Source: Paenibacillus sp. 453mf (GTDB taxonomy: Bacteria > Bacillota > Bacilli > Paenibacillales > Paenibacillaceae). From it: a stretch of 64,000 nt of DNA. The stretch is taken from contig NZ_FPAC01000001.1 in the NCBI RefSeq assembly GCF_900116105.1, positions 672,862-736,861 of the forward strand. Reading direction: 5' to 3'. A model generated the notes under the pieces. The model searched no databases. It was not told the DNA's origin and was given only the letters and a program-made list of their open reading frames with translations. The translations under genes were made by a program, and so were the position numbers. Below are positions 1-11,616 of the stretch, piece by piece; position 1 is the first letter of the stretch, and every line of letters starts with the position of its first letter.

Positions 1-1
1 G

Positions 2-496
2 GTGCCTGCCGCCTTTTTTGTAACAGGTCATTATCTGAAAGACAAGCCAGACCTTGTTCGGAGGATGAGTCAAGAAGGACACATTGTTGGGAATCATTCC
101 TGGAGCCATCCCGACCTCACGGTAACTTCGAACGAGAAGATTAAGATCGAGCTGGATCAAGTAAAGGAAGAAACGAAGAGGCTTACAGGCAAAGAGTATC
201 CATATCTCCGCCCGCCTCGGGGAATATTTAGCGACCGGACGCTTGAAGTAAGCCGTGGTCTCGGATACACGGATGTATTTTGGTCCATAGCATATAAGGA
301 TTGGGATACGAATGTTCAGAAAGGCTCGCAGTATGCTTATGATCAAGTCATAAAGCAGCTGCATCCTGGTGCTGTTATTCTGCTGCACTCTGTTTCAAAG
401 GACAATACAGAGGCACTTGGCTCCATCATTGATGCTGCGAGAGCTCAAGGGTATACGTTCAAAAGCTTGGATGAATTAAAAACCAAGACATACTGA
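2..496 (+). CDS. Polysaccharide deacetylase, PdaA-like (5' end cut by window edge)
   Basis: This is the C-terminal 164 residues of a NodB-type polysaccharide deacetylase; the start lies outside the window. Visible motifs are the zinc-binding HSWSH (HxxxH), the RPPRG segment, a DWD segment and the late LLHS histidine motif, all in family order. PdaA-type members act outside the membrane and remove acetyl groups from muramic or glucosamine residues, in PdaA to allow muramic delta-lactam formation in spore cortex. The VFWSIAYKDWD stretch resembles PdaA more than chitin deacetylases, so a cortex role is likely but inferred. A hairpin terminator follows about 60 bp after the stop. Confidence 0.85.
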   Translation: MPAAFFVTGHYLKDKPDLVRRMSQEGHIVGNHSWSHPDLTVTSNEKIKIELDQVKEETKRLTGKEYPYLRPPRGIFSDRTLEVSRGLGYTDVFWSIAYKDWDTNVQKGSQYAYDQVIKQLHPGAVILLHSVSKDNTEALGSIIDAARAQGYTFKSLDELKTKTY

Positions 497-554
497 AGCC
501 AAAGGCGAATCTCATCCAAACTGACAATCTCAACCTATTTAGAGGGCTTCATTC

Positions 555-590
555 ACCGCTGATCAGCATAAATAAGGTCAGCGGTTTTTT
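555..590 (+). terminator. Rho-independent terminator after the deacetylase
   Basis: ACCGCTGA at 555-562 pairs with TCAGCGGT at 578-585, and a run of T residues follows. It closes the deacetylase transcript. Confidence 0.8.
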
Positions 591-736
591 ATGCGATTGT
601 AGAGCGGGATCATGCTTTTGCATATTTAACCTTGTATACGCTTTATTCCCATTATATAGTTAAAAAGTAAAATTCAATGCTTGAACTCATCCAGTCGAAG
701 ATGAATCATGAATAAAAATCATGGGAGGGAAACCGT

Positions 737-1864
737 TTGGATATCATTTGGTCTACTCGGATATTGGATTCATTCATGAACCGTAACAAGCAATTGCCAT
801 GGGGAGATTTTCATTCAAGACTACACTGGAATTATGAAAATGGCTGCATTATGACGGCTGTTGAACGAGTATGGCGGGCTACGAACGATCCAATCTATTT
901 TGATTACCTCAAAACAAACATGGACCTATTCATTCAGGATAATGGCCATATTCTTACATATCGAATGAATGAATACAATGTCGATCAGTTAAATCAAGGG
1001 AAGACGCTGTTTACGCTGTATGAAGAAACAGGTGAAGAGAAATACCGAATCGCGATTGAGCACCTTATGACACAGCTTAGAAGCCATCCACGTACGGCTG
1101 AAGGAGGATTATGGCATAAGAAGATCTATCCATTTCAAATGTGGCTGGACGGCGTTTATATGACTTGTCCGTTGATGACGGCTTATGCAGATCTAAATGG
1201 TGCAAATGAATGGTTTGACGAGGCTGTGCATGAAATTTTGTTGATGGAAAGAGTATCACGTGATCCTGACACTGGATTACTATATCATGCTTATGATGAA
1301 AGCAGGGAACAGGCTTGGGCCGATGATGCTACAGGCTGCTCACCGCACTTTTGGGGGAGGGCTCTCGGGTGGTATGTAATGGCGATAACCGATGTACTGG
1401 ATACACTGCCCTTAGATCATCCTAAACGCGGCGAAGTCATCGGAATATTCTATCGGGTATGCGAGGCGATCATGAAGGTGCAGGATACAACGACTGGCTT
1501 ATGGTACCAAGTGCTGAATCTACCTGAACAGGAAGGCAACTACTTGGAGGCGTCGGCATCTTCAATGTTTGTATGTGCACTATCAAAAGGGGCTCGTCTC
1601 GGTTATTTGGGCAATCATGCACTGGAAGCTGCTCGAAAGGGACATGAAGGAATAGTCCGCCAGTTTGTTAAAGCACGTGAGGATGGTTCATACGCATTGG
1701 AAGGCATATGCAAGGTAGCCGGTCTTGGTGGACAGCCGTATAGGGATGGATCATTCGAATACTATATTGGAGAACCGCTGCGTACGGATGATCCGAAGGG
1801 ATTAGCGCCCTTTGTAATGGCATGTCTGGAGATTGAGGCGCAAATGACCGAAGTCACAGTATAG
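737..1864 (+). CDS. Glycoside hydrolase family 105, unsaturated rhamnogalacturonyl hydrolase type
   Basis: 375-residue cytosolic protein with no signal peptide, the normal size for GH105 (YteR/YesR). These enzymes hydrate the 4,5-double bond of unsaturated uronic acid at the non-reducing end of oligosaccharides made by pectin lyases. The NVDQLNQGK segment (Asp83) and the YPFQMWLDGVYM segment (Asp138) match the two catalytic aspartates of the family. The later SPHFWGRALGWYVMA and GLWYQVL segments are also typical. The start is TTG at 737 behind GGGAGGG (723-729). The gene stands alone, with no pectinase or transporter beside it, so the exact substrate (rhamnogalacturonan or another unsaturated uronide) is open. 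Confidence 0.9.
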   Translation: MDIIWSTRILDSFMNRNKQLPWGDFHSRLHWNYENGCIMTAVERVWRATNDPIYFDYLKTNMDLFIQDNGHILTYRMNEYNVDQLNQGKTLFTLYEETGEEKYRIAIEHLMTQLRSHPRTAEGGLWHKKIYPFQMWLDGVYMTCPLMTAYADLNGANEWFDEAVHEILLMERVSRDPDTGLLYHAYDESREQAWADDATGCSPHFWGRALGWYVMAITDVLDTLPLDHPKRGEVIGIFYRVCEAIMKVQDTTTGLWYQVLNLPEQEGNYLEASASSMFVCALSKGARLGYLGNHALEAARKGHEGIVRQFVKAREDGSYALEGICKVAGLGGQPYRDGSFEYYIGEPLRTDDPKGLAPFVMACLEIEAQMTEVTV

Positions 1865-1870
1865 AACAAA

Positions 1871-1913
1871 AGAAAGAGAAGACCCTGCAAAAGATGCAGG
1901 GCCTTCTCTTTCT
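1871..1913. terminator. Bidirectional terminator between GH105 gene and degV
   Basis: AGAAAGAGAAG-CCCTGC pairs with GCAGGG-CCTTCTCTTTCT around a 7-base loop. The element is A-rich on one side and T-rich on the other and sits between two convergent genes, so it can serve both. Confidence 0.8.
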
Positions 1914-1914
1914 C

Positions 1915-2766
1915 TTAGTATGATTTTGTATAGATAATTCCAATGGTTTTGGGTCCGCAATGACTGGAAATAACACAACCTGCAGTAGCCAGCACAACCT
2001 CTTTGGCATTCGTTTTTTCCTGCAATACCTTTTGCAAATAAAGCGCATCATCCTCACACATGGAGTGAACAACGACAATAATATCATTGTCCATTTCATC
2101 TGTTTTACTCAGCGCATTTGACAGCATCTGATCCATCGCTTTTTCACGCTTGCCTCTGACTTTGTAAGCAGGTGTCATTTTTCCATCCGTTACTTTGATG
2201 ACCGGTCTAATCTTGAGCAAGCTACCGATCAAATTTTGCATTCCCGAGCAGCGGCCACCCATATATAGATAATCTAATGTATCAATTACAAATTCAGTAT
2301 CAACCTGTGGTCTGATTTGGGTAAGGCGGTCAACAATTTCCGGAACGGAAAGCCCTTCTTCCACTGCACGTACAGCCTTGAACACCTGAAGACCGATCCC
2401 TGTGGATAAATTTAATGAGTCAAATACGGTAACTCTGCCATCAGGGTATTCAGAAGCAGCTAACAGTGCGTTTTGATAGGTGGACGACAACTCTGAAGAG
2501 AGGCTGATAAATAGAATATCGCAGCCTTCTTCTATGTATGGGCCAAAACAGGCCATAAAATCGGCCGGTGATGGAGCTGCAGTCTTCGGAAGTCGTCCTT
2601 CCGTTTTGACACGCTCGTACAGCTCTTCAGGAACGATATCTACACCATCCTTCAATGACTCGTCTCCGAATACGGCATAGAGAGGGACAATGCCAATGTC
2701 ATGCTGATCGACCCATTCTTTTGGCAAATCACTAGTACTGTCCGCAAAAATTTTAATTCGCGACAT
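1915..2766 (-). CDS. DegV family fatty-acid-binding protein
   Basis: 283 residues, the full length of the DegV/FakB family. These cytosolic two-domain proteins bind a single fatty acid and, as FakB, hand it to the kinase FakA for phosphorylation. Family signs are the N-terminal FADSTSDLP motif, LFISLSSELSSTYQNA, the VFDSLNLSTGIGL segment and the DTLDYLYMGGRCSG motif. The start at 2766 is preferred over an ATG 36 bp upstream because AAGGGG precedes it at normal spacing. No fakA is present nearby, so the fatty-acid role is from family knowledge. Confidence 0.9.
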   Translation of the reverse strand: MSRIKIFADSTSDLPKEWVDQHDIGIVPLYAVFGDESLKDGVDIVPEELYERVKTEGRLPKTAAPSPADFMACFGPYIEEGCDILFISLSSELSSTYQNALLAASEYPDGRVTVFDSLNLSTGIGLQVFKAVRAVEEGLSVPEIVDRLTQIRPQVDTEFVIDTLDYLYMGGRCSGMQNLIGSLLKIRPVIKVTDGKMTPAYKVRGKREKAMDQMLSNALSKTDEMDNDIIVVVHSMCEDDALYLQKVLQEKTNAKEVVLATAGCVISSHCGPKTIGIIYTKSY

Positions 2767-2915
2767 CTCAATCCCCTTTATACAAGTTAATTTCTTCTTC
2801 ACGAAATCACGTCATAAAAACAAATATGAAATGGATTCATTTCAAACATTATAATGCATATCTAGCATGAGTAGCAAAAATGGTAGTGAAATTGCTAGAG
2901 ATGTAGAGATTTTTT

Positions 2916-3329
2916 CTACAACACAACTGTCATGCTAAAAAAACCAATAACGATAAGCAGAATCAGTCCATTTAAGATAAGGCCAACCAGTGGAAATGCT
3001 TTTTTCCGATTCTTTAATGCCAATCCTATAATAGAAAGAATGACACCAATGATATTTAATCCAAGGCTGGCAAGAATTAATAGTCCGATAACGATCACAT
3101 ATAAGTTGTTCAGCATTGCTTCAGGATCGGGGTTCTCAAGTATTTCAGCTGCTGCAGCTGGTGATAGGGCGAGAACAACGATGTAAAGCACTAAGGAGAG
3201 GATGCCAACAATTAGAGATGCAATACCAGGACCCGAATGCTTGACCTTGGCGGGAGGCGGCTGAAAAGTGCCATAGGGATTGTTTACTTCTTGAAGTTGT
3301 TCGTTATCTGGTGCTGGGTTCTTATCCAT
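2916..3329 (-). CDS. Small membrane protein, DUF4190-like
   Basis: 137 residues. The first 32 are hydrophilic and proline-rich (PYGTFQPPPAKVKHSGPG), followed by three probable membrane helices near residues 35-60, 75-100 and 110-135. The GIASLIVGILSLVLYIV opening and the later IGVILSIIGLALKNRKK segment are the pattern of DUF4190-type proteins, whose function is unknown. AAGGAG lies upstream of the ATG at 3329. It is transcribed alone. Confidence 0.7.
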   Translation of the reverse strand: MDKNPAPDNEQLQEVNNPYGTFQPPPAKVKHSGPGIASLIVGILSLVLYIVVLALSPAAAAEILENPDPEAMLNNLYVIVIGLLILASLGLNIIGVILSIIGLALKNRKKAFPLVGLILNGLILLIVIGFFSMTVVL

Positions 3330-3502
3330 GTAGTCGCTCCTTTATAGATATACAGTTAACTTTTCCATAATTCAAATTAAAATGCAAGCTGCATTCTCTT
3401 ACCGATCTGTCACATTGTTAAAGGGATGTTCACTAGTAAACGGCGTGCAGATTAGGTTAAGATGATTTAGAATACATTTCATTTGAGGAGTGAACATATC
3501 AA

Positions 3503-3874
3503 GTGGCAAAAAAATGGATTGCCATAGGTTCCATTCTAGCGATGCTATCTGTCCTGATTGGTGCCTTTGGTGCACATATTATTGAACCGATTATTGGTGA
3601 AGAGCGGCTTACTACGTATGAAACCGGTGTGCAATATCATATGATGCATGCGCTTGGAATTTTGCTTATTGCACTAATGGCAAACAGCTTTGGTCCAAAG
3701 AAGGCACTGGAATGGGCGGCAAGACTGCTGTTTATCGGCATTATATTATTCTCAGGAAGCTTATATGTACTTAGCATGACGGGAATCGGCATTTTTGGGG
3801 CAATTACACCATTAGGGGGAATTTGCTTCATTACTGGCTGGATTCTTGTCATAATCTCTGTATTAAAAAAATAA
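3503..3874 (+). CDS. DUF423 family membrane protein (YwdK-like)
   Basis: 123 residues with four membrane helices. The N-terminal motif LIGAFGAH, then LTTYETGVQYHMMHALG and the late FGAITPLGG segment identify the DUF423 family, represented by YwdK of Bacillus subtilis. The biochemical role is unknown. The start is GTG at 3503, weakly supported by GAGGAG (3484-3489) about 13 bp upstream. Confidence 0.85.
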   Translation: MAKKWIAIGSILAMLSVLIGAFGAHIIEPIIGEERLTTYETGVQYHMMHALGILLIALMANSFGPKKALEWAARLLFIGIILFSGSLYVLSMTGIGIFGAITPLGGICFITGWILVIISVLKK

Positions 3875-3882
3875 ATGGTTAG

Positions 3883-3919
3883 GAACGGTCATTCTCAGTA
3901 GATGAGAGTGGCCGTTCTT
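3883..3919. terminator. Bidirectional hairpin terminator between convergent genes
   Basis: GAACGGTCATTCTC pairs with GAGAGTGGCCGTTC with two wobble positions. The minus-strand side runs into a T-rich tract (complement of 3862-3878), so it should stop the minus-strand gene better than the plus-strand one. Confidence 0.6.
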
Positions 3920-3927
3920 GATTACTG

Positions 3928-4419
3928 TTAGATGTATTTCTCGATCTCGGACGTGTGAATGGAGTACACCTGCTTCTCATCCACATGATAAATGCTGACC
4001 AGCTTGGATATCGCATCAAAATTGAGAACACGGCACGGAAGGCTTTTGCCTTTTCCAGTCTTATCTCGTATATCGAGCCTGATCAGTCGCCCTTCCTTCA
4101 TGGCTGTGACAAACCATTTCTCAGAAGGACTGCGGTCCACTTCTTCTTTATATGTCGATTCGGATGAAGAGTCAGGAGCAGATTTATGAATCGGTTTTAA
4201 GTTTAGATCGGATACAGCTGATTGTTTCAAAGCTTGCTCAATTCTTGTGCCCAGTTTAATGCCGGACTGAATTCTGAAATCTGCAATTTGATCTTGTGCA
4301 TTGAGCATTTCGAGAAGGGATTGCAGTGCAAGGGCATTTGACTTGCTGTGGATCATAATGTCAACGTTAAAAAGAAATTCGCCCTCGTTATTGGTGTCTG
4401 CTGACGTCATATTTTTCAT
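3928..4419 (-). CDS. Uncharacterised cytosolic protein, possible Sm-like C-terminus
   Basis: 163 residues, no membrane segment. Residues 10-60 are a predicted alpha/beta region, residues 70-95 a polar serine-rich linker, and residues 100-163 a compact beta-rich domain. I do not recognise the family. In the last 50 residues the order LPCRVLNFDAISKLV then QVYSIHTSEI loosely follows the Sm1/Sm2 layout of Hfq (xxFDxxxxxL, then QxxYxHxIS), but it is too weak to name. GAGGTAA precedes the ATG at 4419. It ends against the hairpin at 3883-3919. Confidence 0.55.
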   Translation of the reverse strand: MKNMTSADTNNEGEFLFNVDIMIHSKSNALALQSLLEMLNAQDQIADFRIQSGIKLGTRIEQALKQSAVSDLNLKPIHKSAPDSSSESTYKEEVDRSPSEKWFVTAMKEGRLIRLDIRDKTGKGKSLPCRVLNFDAISKLVSIYHVDEKQVYSIHTSEIEKYI

Positions 4420-4682
4420 AATATTATTTACCTCACACTGCTCTTATTATGGAATATTTATGTACATTGATTCTATAACTATATCATCAAAACGCAATCA
4501 TGAATACTACCTTAGACGCATTTTTATACGAATACATCGTTTTTTTTATGAGAAGAGGATTGTAATGATAGGTTTTAAGACATAGTTCTTTGCGCATGGA
4601 GACTATCCGCTACTGTCCACACCATATAGAAGAACCAGGAATAAACTGTCGGGACGGATGAAGTGAAGGGGGTGTTACACTA

Positions 4683-4985
4683 ATGGTAACATTGGAGCCG
4701 GTTCAAGTTGGAGACCATACCCTTGTGGCAGTTGAAGTAAAGCTGCCTAAGACTACACTGATTACAGTCTCGACTTCAAAAGGATACATTATGTGCGGAG
4801 CGCTTGATGTAAGTCTGCTGAACGAGCGTTTGGCAGCACGTAACATTATTGCAGCCCGGGCAGTTGGCGTGAAAACCATTGCTGAACTGCTTGCTGCACC
4901 GATGGAATCTGTGACAATCGAAGCAGAGAAATTAGGAATTGTTCCTGGAATGAGTGGGGTAGAGGCGCTGGAAAGAATGCTGTGA
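4683..4985 (+). CDS. yunC: YunC-like DUF1805 protein
   Basis: 100 residues, the complete length of the DUF1805 family. The segments VAVEVKLPKTTLITVS, KGYIMCGALDVSLLNERL and IIAARAVGVKTI are near identical in pattern to YunC of Bacillus subtilis. The small alpha-beta fold is known structurally but its role is not. GAAGGGGGTG lies just before the ATG at 4683. In B. subtilis yunC is next to yunD; here the yunD-like gene is 9 kb away at 13659. Confidence 0.85.
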   Translation: MVTLEPVQVGDHTLVAVEVKLPKTTLITVSTSKGYIMCGALDVSLLNERLAARNIIAARAVGVKTIAELLAAPMESVTIEAEKLGIVPGMSGVEALERML

Positions 4986-5032
4986 TCTGTATACTAGAGT
5001 AAGATGAGGAGCAAGTGACCATAACATTTGAT

Positions 5033-5117
5033 AGCAGTCCTCTATGGGGCGATGCGATGCCAATGATGCCGTAGTTTTTACTGATGAGTCGTATCTGTCG
5101 ATAGGAGACTGCTTTTT
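5033..5117 (+). terminator. Large-loop hairpin with T run after yunC
   Basis: AGCAGTCCTCTAT at 5033-5045 can pair with ATAGGAGACTGCT at 5101-5113 with small internal mismatches, and TTTT follows. The loop is about 55 bases and is itself structured. It can act as the yunC terminator; the loop size is unusual. The rest of the gap from 4986 to 5343 shows no gene. It holds ATTAT-TGC-ATAAT at 5182-5194 and ATGAGATCAT near 5309, both possible operator half-sites for dps. Confidence 0.45.
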
Positions 5118-5343
5118 ATGATGAGTTTCTACATAAGATAAGACCAGCCTTCAATAAGATCGCCAAAGATTTCTTTTCGCAATTATTGCATAATGGGGAG
5201 TCTGATGGATCATGATATTTTTGTCGGAGTTTGCTTTGTCAGATTGGGCAGCTTTTGTTTCATTTAAAGTGTACGAGGGTAACTTAGGACTAGTGGCGAA
5301 AGATAATGAGATCATAAAATATACGATAAAGGATGGGATCATT

Positions 5344-5814
5344 ATGGCAAAATCAACAAATAAAACGAAAACAGAAACCAAATCAACGATTGAGCAATTG
5401 CTTAATCGTGAAGTAGCGAATCTTAACGTATTGTATGTTAAGCTTCACAATTATCACTGGTATGTTAAGGGATCTAATTTCTTTACCCTTCATAATAAAT
5501 TTGAAGAGCTGTATAATACAGTTTCTCTTCAAATGGATGAAGTGGCCGAACGTCTTCTTACTATTAAAGGAAGTCCGGCAGCAACGATGAAGGAATACCT
5601 GGATTTGGCTTCCATTCAAGAGGCATCCGGTGGCGAAGACCCTAAGACCATGGTTCAGAATCTGATTGAGGATTTCGCGACACTATCCGAAGAATATGTA
5701 GAAGGCATTGAAGCTGCGGAGGAAGCGGGCGATGGACCGACAGCAGATATGCTTACCGGCTTCCAGGCCGATCTGGAGAAACATATCTGGATGCTTCGCT
5801 CTTACCTGGCATAA
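5344..5814 (+). CDS. dps: Dps family ferritin-like DNA-protecting protein
   Basis: 156 residues. Dps proteins form 12-subunit shells that oxidise Fe2+ with H2O2 and store the iron, protecting DNA. The ferroxidase site signature is visible: LHNYHWYVKG (His), LHNKFEELY, then MDEVAERL with the Asp and Glu of the partner subunit. The C-terminal helix ends EKHIWMLRSYLA as usual. The lysine/threonine-rich N-terminus before TIEQLLNREVANLN could contact DNA. ATG 5344 is chosen because the family sequence begins there and GGATGGGAT precedes it; an upstream in-frame ATG at 5212 adds unrelated residues. Confidence 0.92.
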   Translation: MAKSTNKTKTETKSTIEQLLNREVANLNVLYVKLHNYHWYVKGSNFFTLHNKFEELYNTVSLQMDEVAERLLTIKGSPAATMKEYLDLASIQEASGGEDPKTMVQNLIEDFATLSEEYVEGIEAAEEAGDGPTADMLTGFQADLEKHIWMLRSYLA

Positions 5815-5836
5815 AATAGATAACTTCGTTAGTTTA

Positions 5837-5865
5837 AAGTCTGGTCGACAAGACCAGACTTTTTC
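5837..5865 (+). terminator. Terminator after dps
   Basis: AAGTCTGGTC pairs with GACCAGACTT around a five-base loop and is followed by T residues. Confidence 0.85.
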
Positions 5866-6202
5866 ATTATATGAAGGAACAATAAAGGTCTGGTAATTTC
5901 TTAGTGAAAGGGGGAAGGATCATTTGATTTGCCTCCTTATTTATTATAGAATTCATAAATATTGGACCACTTAGGAAGCACCTCGGGAAGCTGTGTCTAT
6001 TTAGTTTGTGTGGACAAGGGTATGTTGTTTACGGCGTCTGTAAACTTTCCCACATAAATGACTTGAGAATCAATGAGAATCAGTTTAGAATTATTATAAA
6101 GTGACACTTATCGAGTGAAGCTGGAAATCAAGGGGATACCCTATTAAATATACTTCATGATTTCAAGTGGGAAATTCATTTCTATTGGAGGTAAAGGCAC
6201 AT
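5866..6202 (+). promoter_or_regulatory. Gene-free upstream region of the suf operon with 9-bp direct repeat
   Basis: No gene is seen in this stretch. TGAGAATCA occurs at 6064-6072 and again at 6074-6082, a 10-bp period, directly upstream of TATAAA at 6095-6100, a possible -10 element. The repeat resembles the left half of the Fur box TGATAATNATTATCA, but the right half is poor. An iron or Fe-S responsive operator is inferred. GGAGGT at 6187-6192 is the sufC ribosome binding site. Confidence 0.4.
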
Positions 6203-6985
6203 ATGGCTACAAATTTCGTCATTCAAGGACTTAAAGCAGAAATAGAAGGAAAAGAAATTTTGAAGGGCATTAACCTCAACATGAACGGTGGAGAAATTCA
6301 TGCGATCATGGGCCCGAATGGTACGGGTAAAAGTACGCTTGCTTCAGCACTGATGGGTCACCCTAAGTATGAAGTAACAGGCGGCTCTGTTACATTGAAC
6401 GGCGAAGACGTTCTGGAAATGGAAGTTGATGAGCGCGCTCGTGCAGGTATGTTCCTAGCGATGCAATATCCAAGTGAGATTGCGGGAGTAACAAATTCTG
6501 ACTTCTTGCGCAGTGCAATCAATGCACGCCGTGAGGAAGGTAACGAGATTTCTCTGATCAAGTTCATCCGCCAAATGGAAGGCAAAATGAAAGAGCTTGA
6601 GATGAACCCTGAGTTTGCTCATCGTTATCTTAACGAAGGTTTCTCTGGCGGTGAGAAGAAGCGTAATGAAATTTTGCAAATGATGATGCTGGATCCGAAG
6701 CTCGTTATTTTGGATGAGATCGACTCTGGTCTCGATATTGATGCACTTCGTATCGTTGCGAATGGTGTAAATGAAATGAAGAGCGAAGACCGCGGCTTCT
6801 TGATCATCACTCACTATCAGCGTCTGCTTAACTACATCAAACCTGATTATGTACACGTTATGATGCAAGGACGCATCGTTAAATCCGGCGGTCCTGAGCT
6901 GGCAGAACGTCTTGAAGCAGAAGGTTATGACTGGATCAAAGCAGAACTGGGAATCGAAGACGAAACTGTTGGCCAAGAAGCGTAA
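6203..6985 (+). CDS. sufC: Fe-S cluster assembly ATPase SufC
   Basis: 260 residues. SufC is the soluble ABC-type ATPase of the SufBCD scaffold on which Fe-S clusters are built. The Walker A GPNGTGKST, the signature FSGGEKKRNE and the Walker B VILDEIDSGLDIDAL are present, with the SufC-specific EKKR form of the signature. No membrane segment. The ATG at 6203 follows GGAGGT at good spacing; the in-frame ATG at 6167 has no ribosome binding site and adds residues foreign to the family. It is the first gene of sufCDSUB. Confidence 0.97.
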   Translation: MATNFVIQGLKAEIEGKEILKGINLNMNGGEIHAIMGPNGTGKSTLASALMGHPKYEVTGGSVTLNGEDVLEMEVDERARAGMFLAMQYPSEIAGVTNSDFLRSAINARREEGNEISLIKFIRQMEGKMKELEMNPEFAHRYLNEGFSGGEKKRNEILQMMMLDPKLVILDEIDSGLDIDALRIVANGVNEMKSEDRGFLIITHYQRLLNYIKPDYVHVMMQGRIVKSGGPELAERLEAEGYDWIKAELGIEDETVGQEA

Positions 6986-7011
6986 AGAATAAACGGAGGA
7001 GGATATCTTAA

Positions 7012-9954
<2,943 letters not shown>

Positions 9955-9974
9955 CGATAGGGAGGTAGACCCAC

Positions 9975-11372
9975 ATGGCTAAAAAAGCGCCAGAAATGGA
10001 AGAATATAAATATGGTTTCCGGGATGAGCACAAGTCCATTTTCCAAACAGGTAAAGGTCTGACGGAAGAGGTTGTAAGAGAAATTTCCCGTATTAAGGAA
10101 GAGCCTGAATGGATGCTCGAATTCCGTCTGAAATCCTTGAAGCAATTTGAGAAAATGCCTATGCCTCGTTGGGGCGGCGATCTCGACGAGCTTGATTTTA
10201 ACGATATTCAGTACTATGTAAGACCTTCGGAGAAGCAAGGTAAGACATGGGAAGAGGTTCCTGCAGAAATCAAGGAAACCTTCGACAAACTGGGTATTCC
10301 AGAAGCAGAACAAAAATTCTTGGCAGGGGTATCTGCTCAGTATGAATCTGAGGTTGTATACCACAACATGCAGAAGGATCTTGAGGATCAAGGCGTAATC
10401 TTCATGGATACCGATACAGCTCTGAAAGAGCATCCAGAGATTCTTAAGGAGTACTTTTCAACCGTTATTCCTCCGGCTGATAATAAGTTCGCAGCTCTGA
10501 ACAGTGCCGTATGGTCAGGCGGAAGCTTCATCTACGTGCCAAAAGGCGTGAAATGTGAAATTCCGCTGCAGGCTTACTTCCGGATCAACTCTGAGAATAT
10601 GGGTCAGTTTGAGCGTACGCTGATTATTGCTGACGAAGACAGCTTCGTACACTACGTAGAAGGATGTACTGCTCCAATTTACAGCACAAATTCTCTGCAT
10701 AGTGCGGTTGTTGAGATTATCGCGAAGAAAAATGCACGTGTTCGTTATACTACGATTCAGAACTGGGCTCCGAACATCTACAATCTCGTTACAAAACGTG
10801 CAGTTGCAGAAGAAAATGCAACGATGGAATGGGTTGATGGCAATATCGGATCCAAGCTGACGATGAAATATCCTTCCGTTGTTCTTAAAGGTCGCGGAGC
10901 GAAAGGCTCTGTACTCTCGATCGCTGTCGCTGGTAAAGGTCAGCATCAGGATGCGGGTGCGAAAATGCATCACTTGGCGCCAGATACGACGTCTACGATT
11001 GTGTCCAAATCCATCAGTAAGCATGGTGGTAAAGTAACTTACCGGGGTCTCGCTTCCTTCGGACGCAATGCGGATGGTGCTAAATCGAACATCAAGTGTG
11101 ACACTCTGATTTTGGATAATGAGTCCACTTCGGATACGATTCCTTACAATGAGATCATGAACGATAACATTACACTTGAGCATGAAGCTACCGTGTCTAA
11201 GGTATCTGAGGATCAGCTATTCTACTTGATGAGCCGCGGTCTCTCTGAAGCGGAAGCAACACAAATGATCGTTATGGGCTTCATTGAGCCGTTTACGAAA
11301 GAACTTCCAATGGAATATGCGGTTGAGATGAATCGTCTCATCAAATTCGAGATGGAAGGCTCTATCGGTTAA
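9975..11372 (+). CDS. sufB: Fe-S cluster assembly scaffold SufB
   Basis: 465 residues, the usual SufB length. SufB is the scaffold subunit that receives sulfur and assembles the cluster with SufC and SufD. Landmarks are [21 protein letters not shown] (beta-helix entry), [10 protein letters not shown] with the conserved Cys, and [21 protein letters not shown] near the C-terminus with the conserved Glu/His region. GGGAGGT precedes the ATG at 9975. It is the last gene of the operon and a strong terminator follows. Confidence 0.97.
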   Translation: MAKKAPEMEEYKYGFRDEHKSIFQTGKGLTEEVVREISRIKEEPEWMLEFRLKSLKQFEKMPMPRWGGDLDELDFNDIQYYVRPSEKQGKTWEEVPAEIKETFDKLGIPEAEQKFLAGVSAQYESEVVYHNMQKDLEDQGVIFMDTDTALKEHPEILKEYFSTVIPPADNKFAALNSAVWSGGSFIYVPKGVKCEIPLQAYFRINSENMGQFERTLIIADEDSFVHYVEGCTAPIYSTNSLHSAVVEIIAKKNARVRYTTIQNWAPNIYNLVTKRAVAEENATMEWVDGNIGSKLTMKYPSVVLKGRGAKGSVLSIAVAGKGQHQDAGAKMHHLAPDTTSTIVSKSISKHGGKVTYRGLASFGRNADGAKSNIKCDTLILDNESTSDTIPYNEIMNDNITLEHEATVSKVSEDQLFYLMSRGLSEAEATQMIVMGFIEPFTKELPMEYAVEMNRLIKFEMEGSIG

Positions 11373-11406
11373 GCAGAGCTATATCAACATTTGGATTATA
11401 AAAAAT

Positions 11407-11445
11407 ACGTGTCCTGGCCACTTATGGTTGGGCACGTTTTTTTTT
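11407..11445 (+). terminator. Terminator of the suf operon
   Basis: ACGTGTCC at 11407-11414 pairs with GGGCACGT at 11430-11437, followed by nine T residues. Confidence 0.85.
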
Positions 11446-11488
11446 ATATGATGATACTAGCCTTTAGACCAATAGGGGAATCAGAGAA

Positions 11489-11525
11489 ATTAAAATAGAG
11501 GCCATCCGTAATGGAGGACCTCTAC
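11489..11525 (-). terminator. Minus-strand terminator after the degenerate HD-GYP gene
   Basis: On the minus strand TAGAGG-CCTCCAT pairs with ATGG-CCTCTA, followed by TTTTAATTT. It lies about 90 bp beyond the stop of the gene at 11617-12663. Confidence 0.55.
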
Positions 11526-11616
11526 TTCGATTGATGTTCTAAGGAAAGTATGTTCTACACTGCTCTTTCTAAACAGCTCTAGTTGTTAAATGCTGAAGGG
11601 TTATGTAAGGTATGTT

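Noticed and set aside
632..646. cre-like TGTATACGCTTTAT upstream of the GH105 gene.
   Set aside because: At least two consensus positions fail, including the conserved CA end, and the palindrome is poor.
5081..5115. CTGATGA at 5081-5087 looked like the start of a hammerhead ribozyme core.
   Set aside because: The required GAAA after stem II is missing and the flanking stems do not form the three-way junction.
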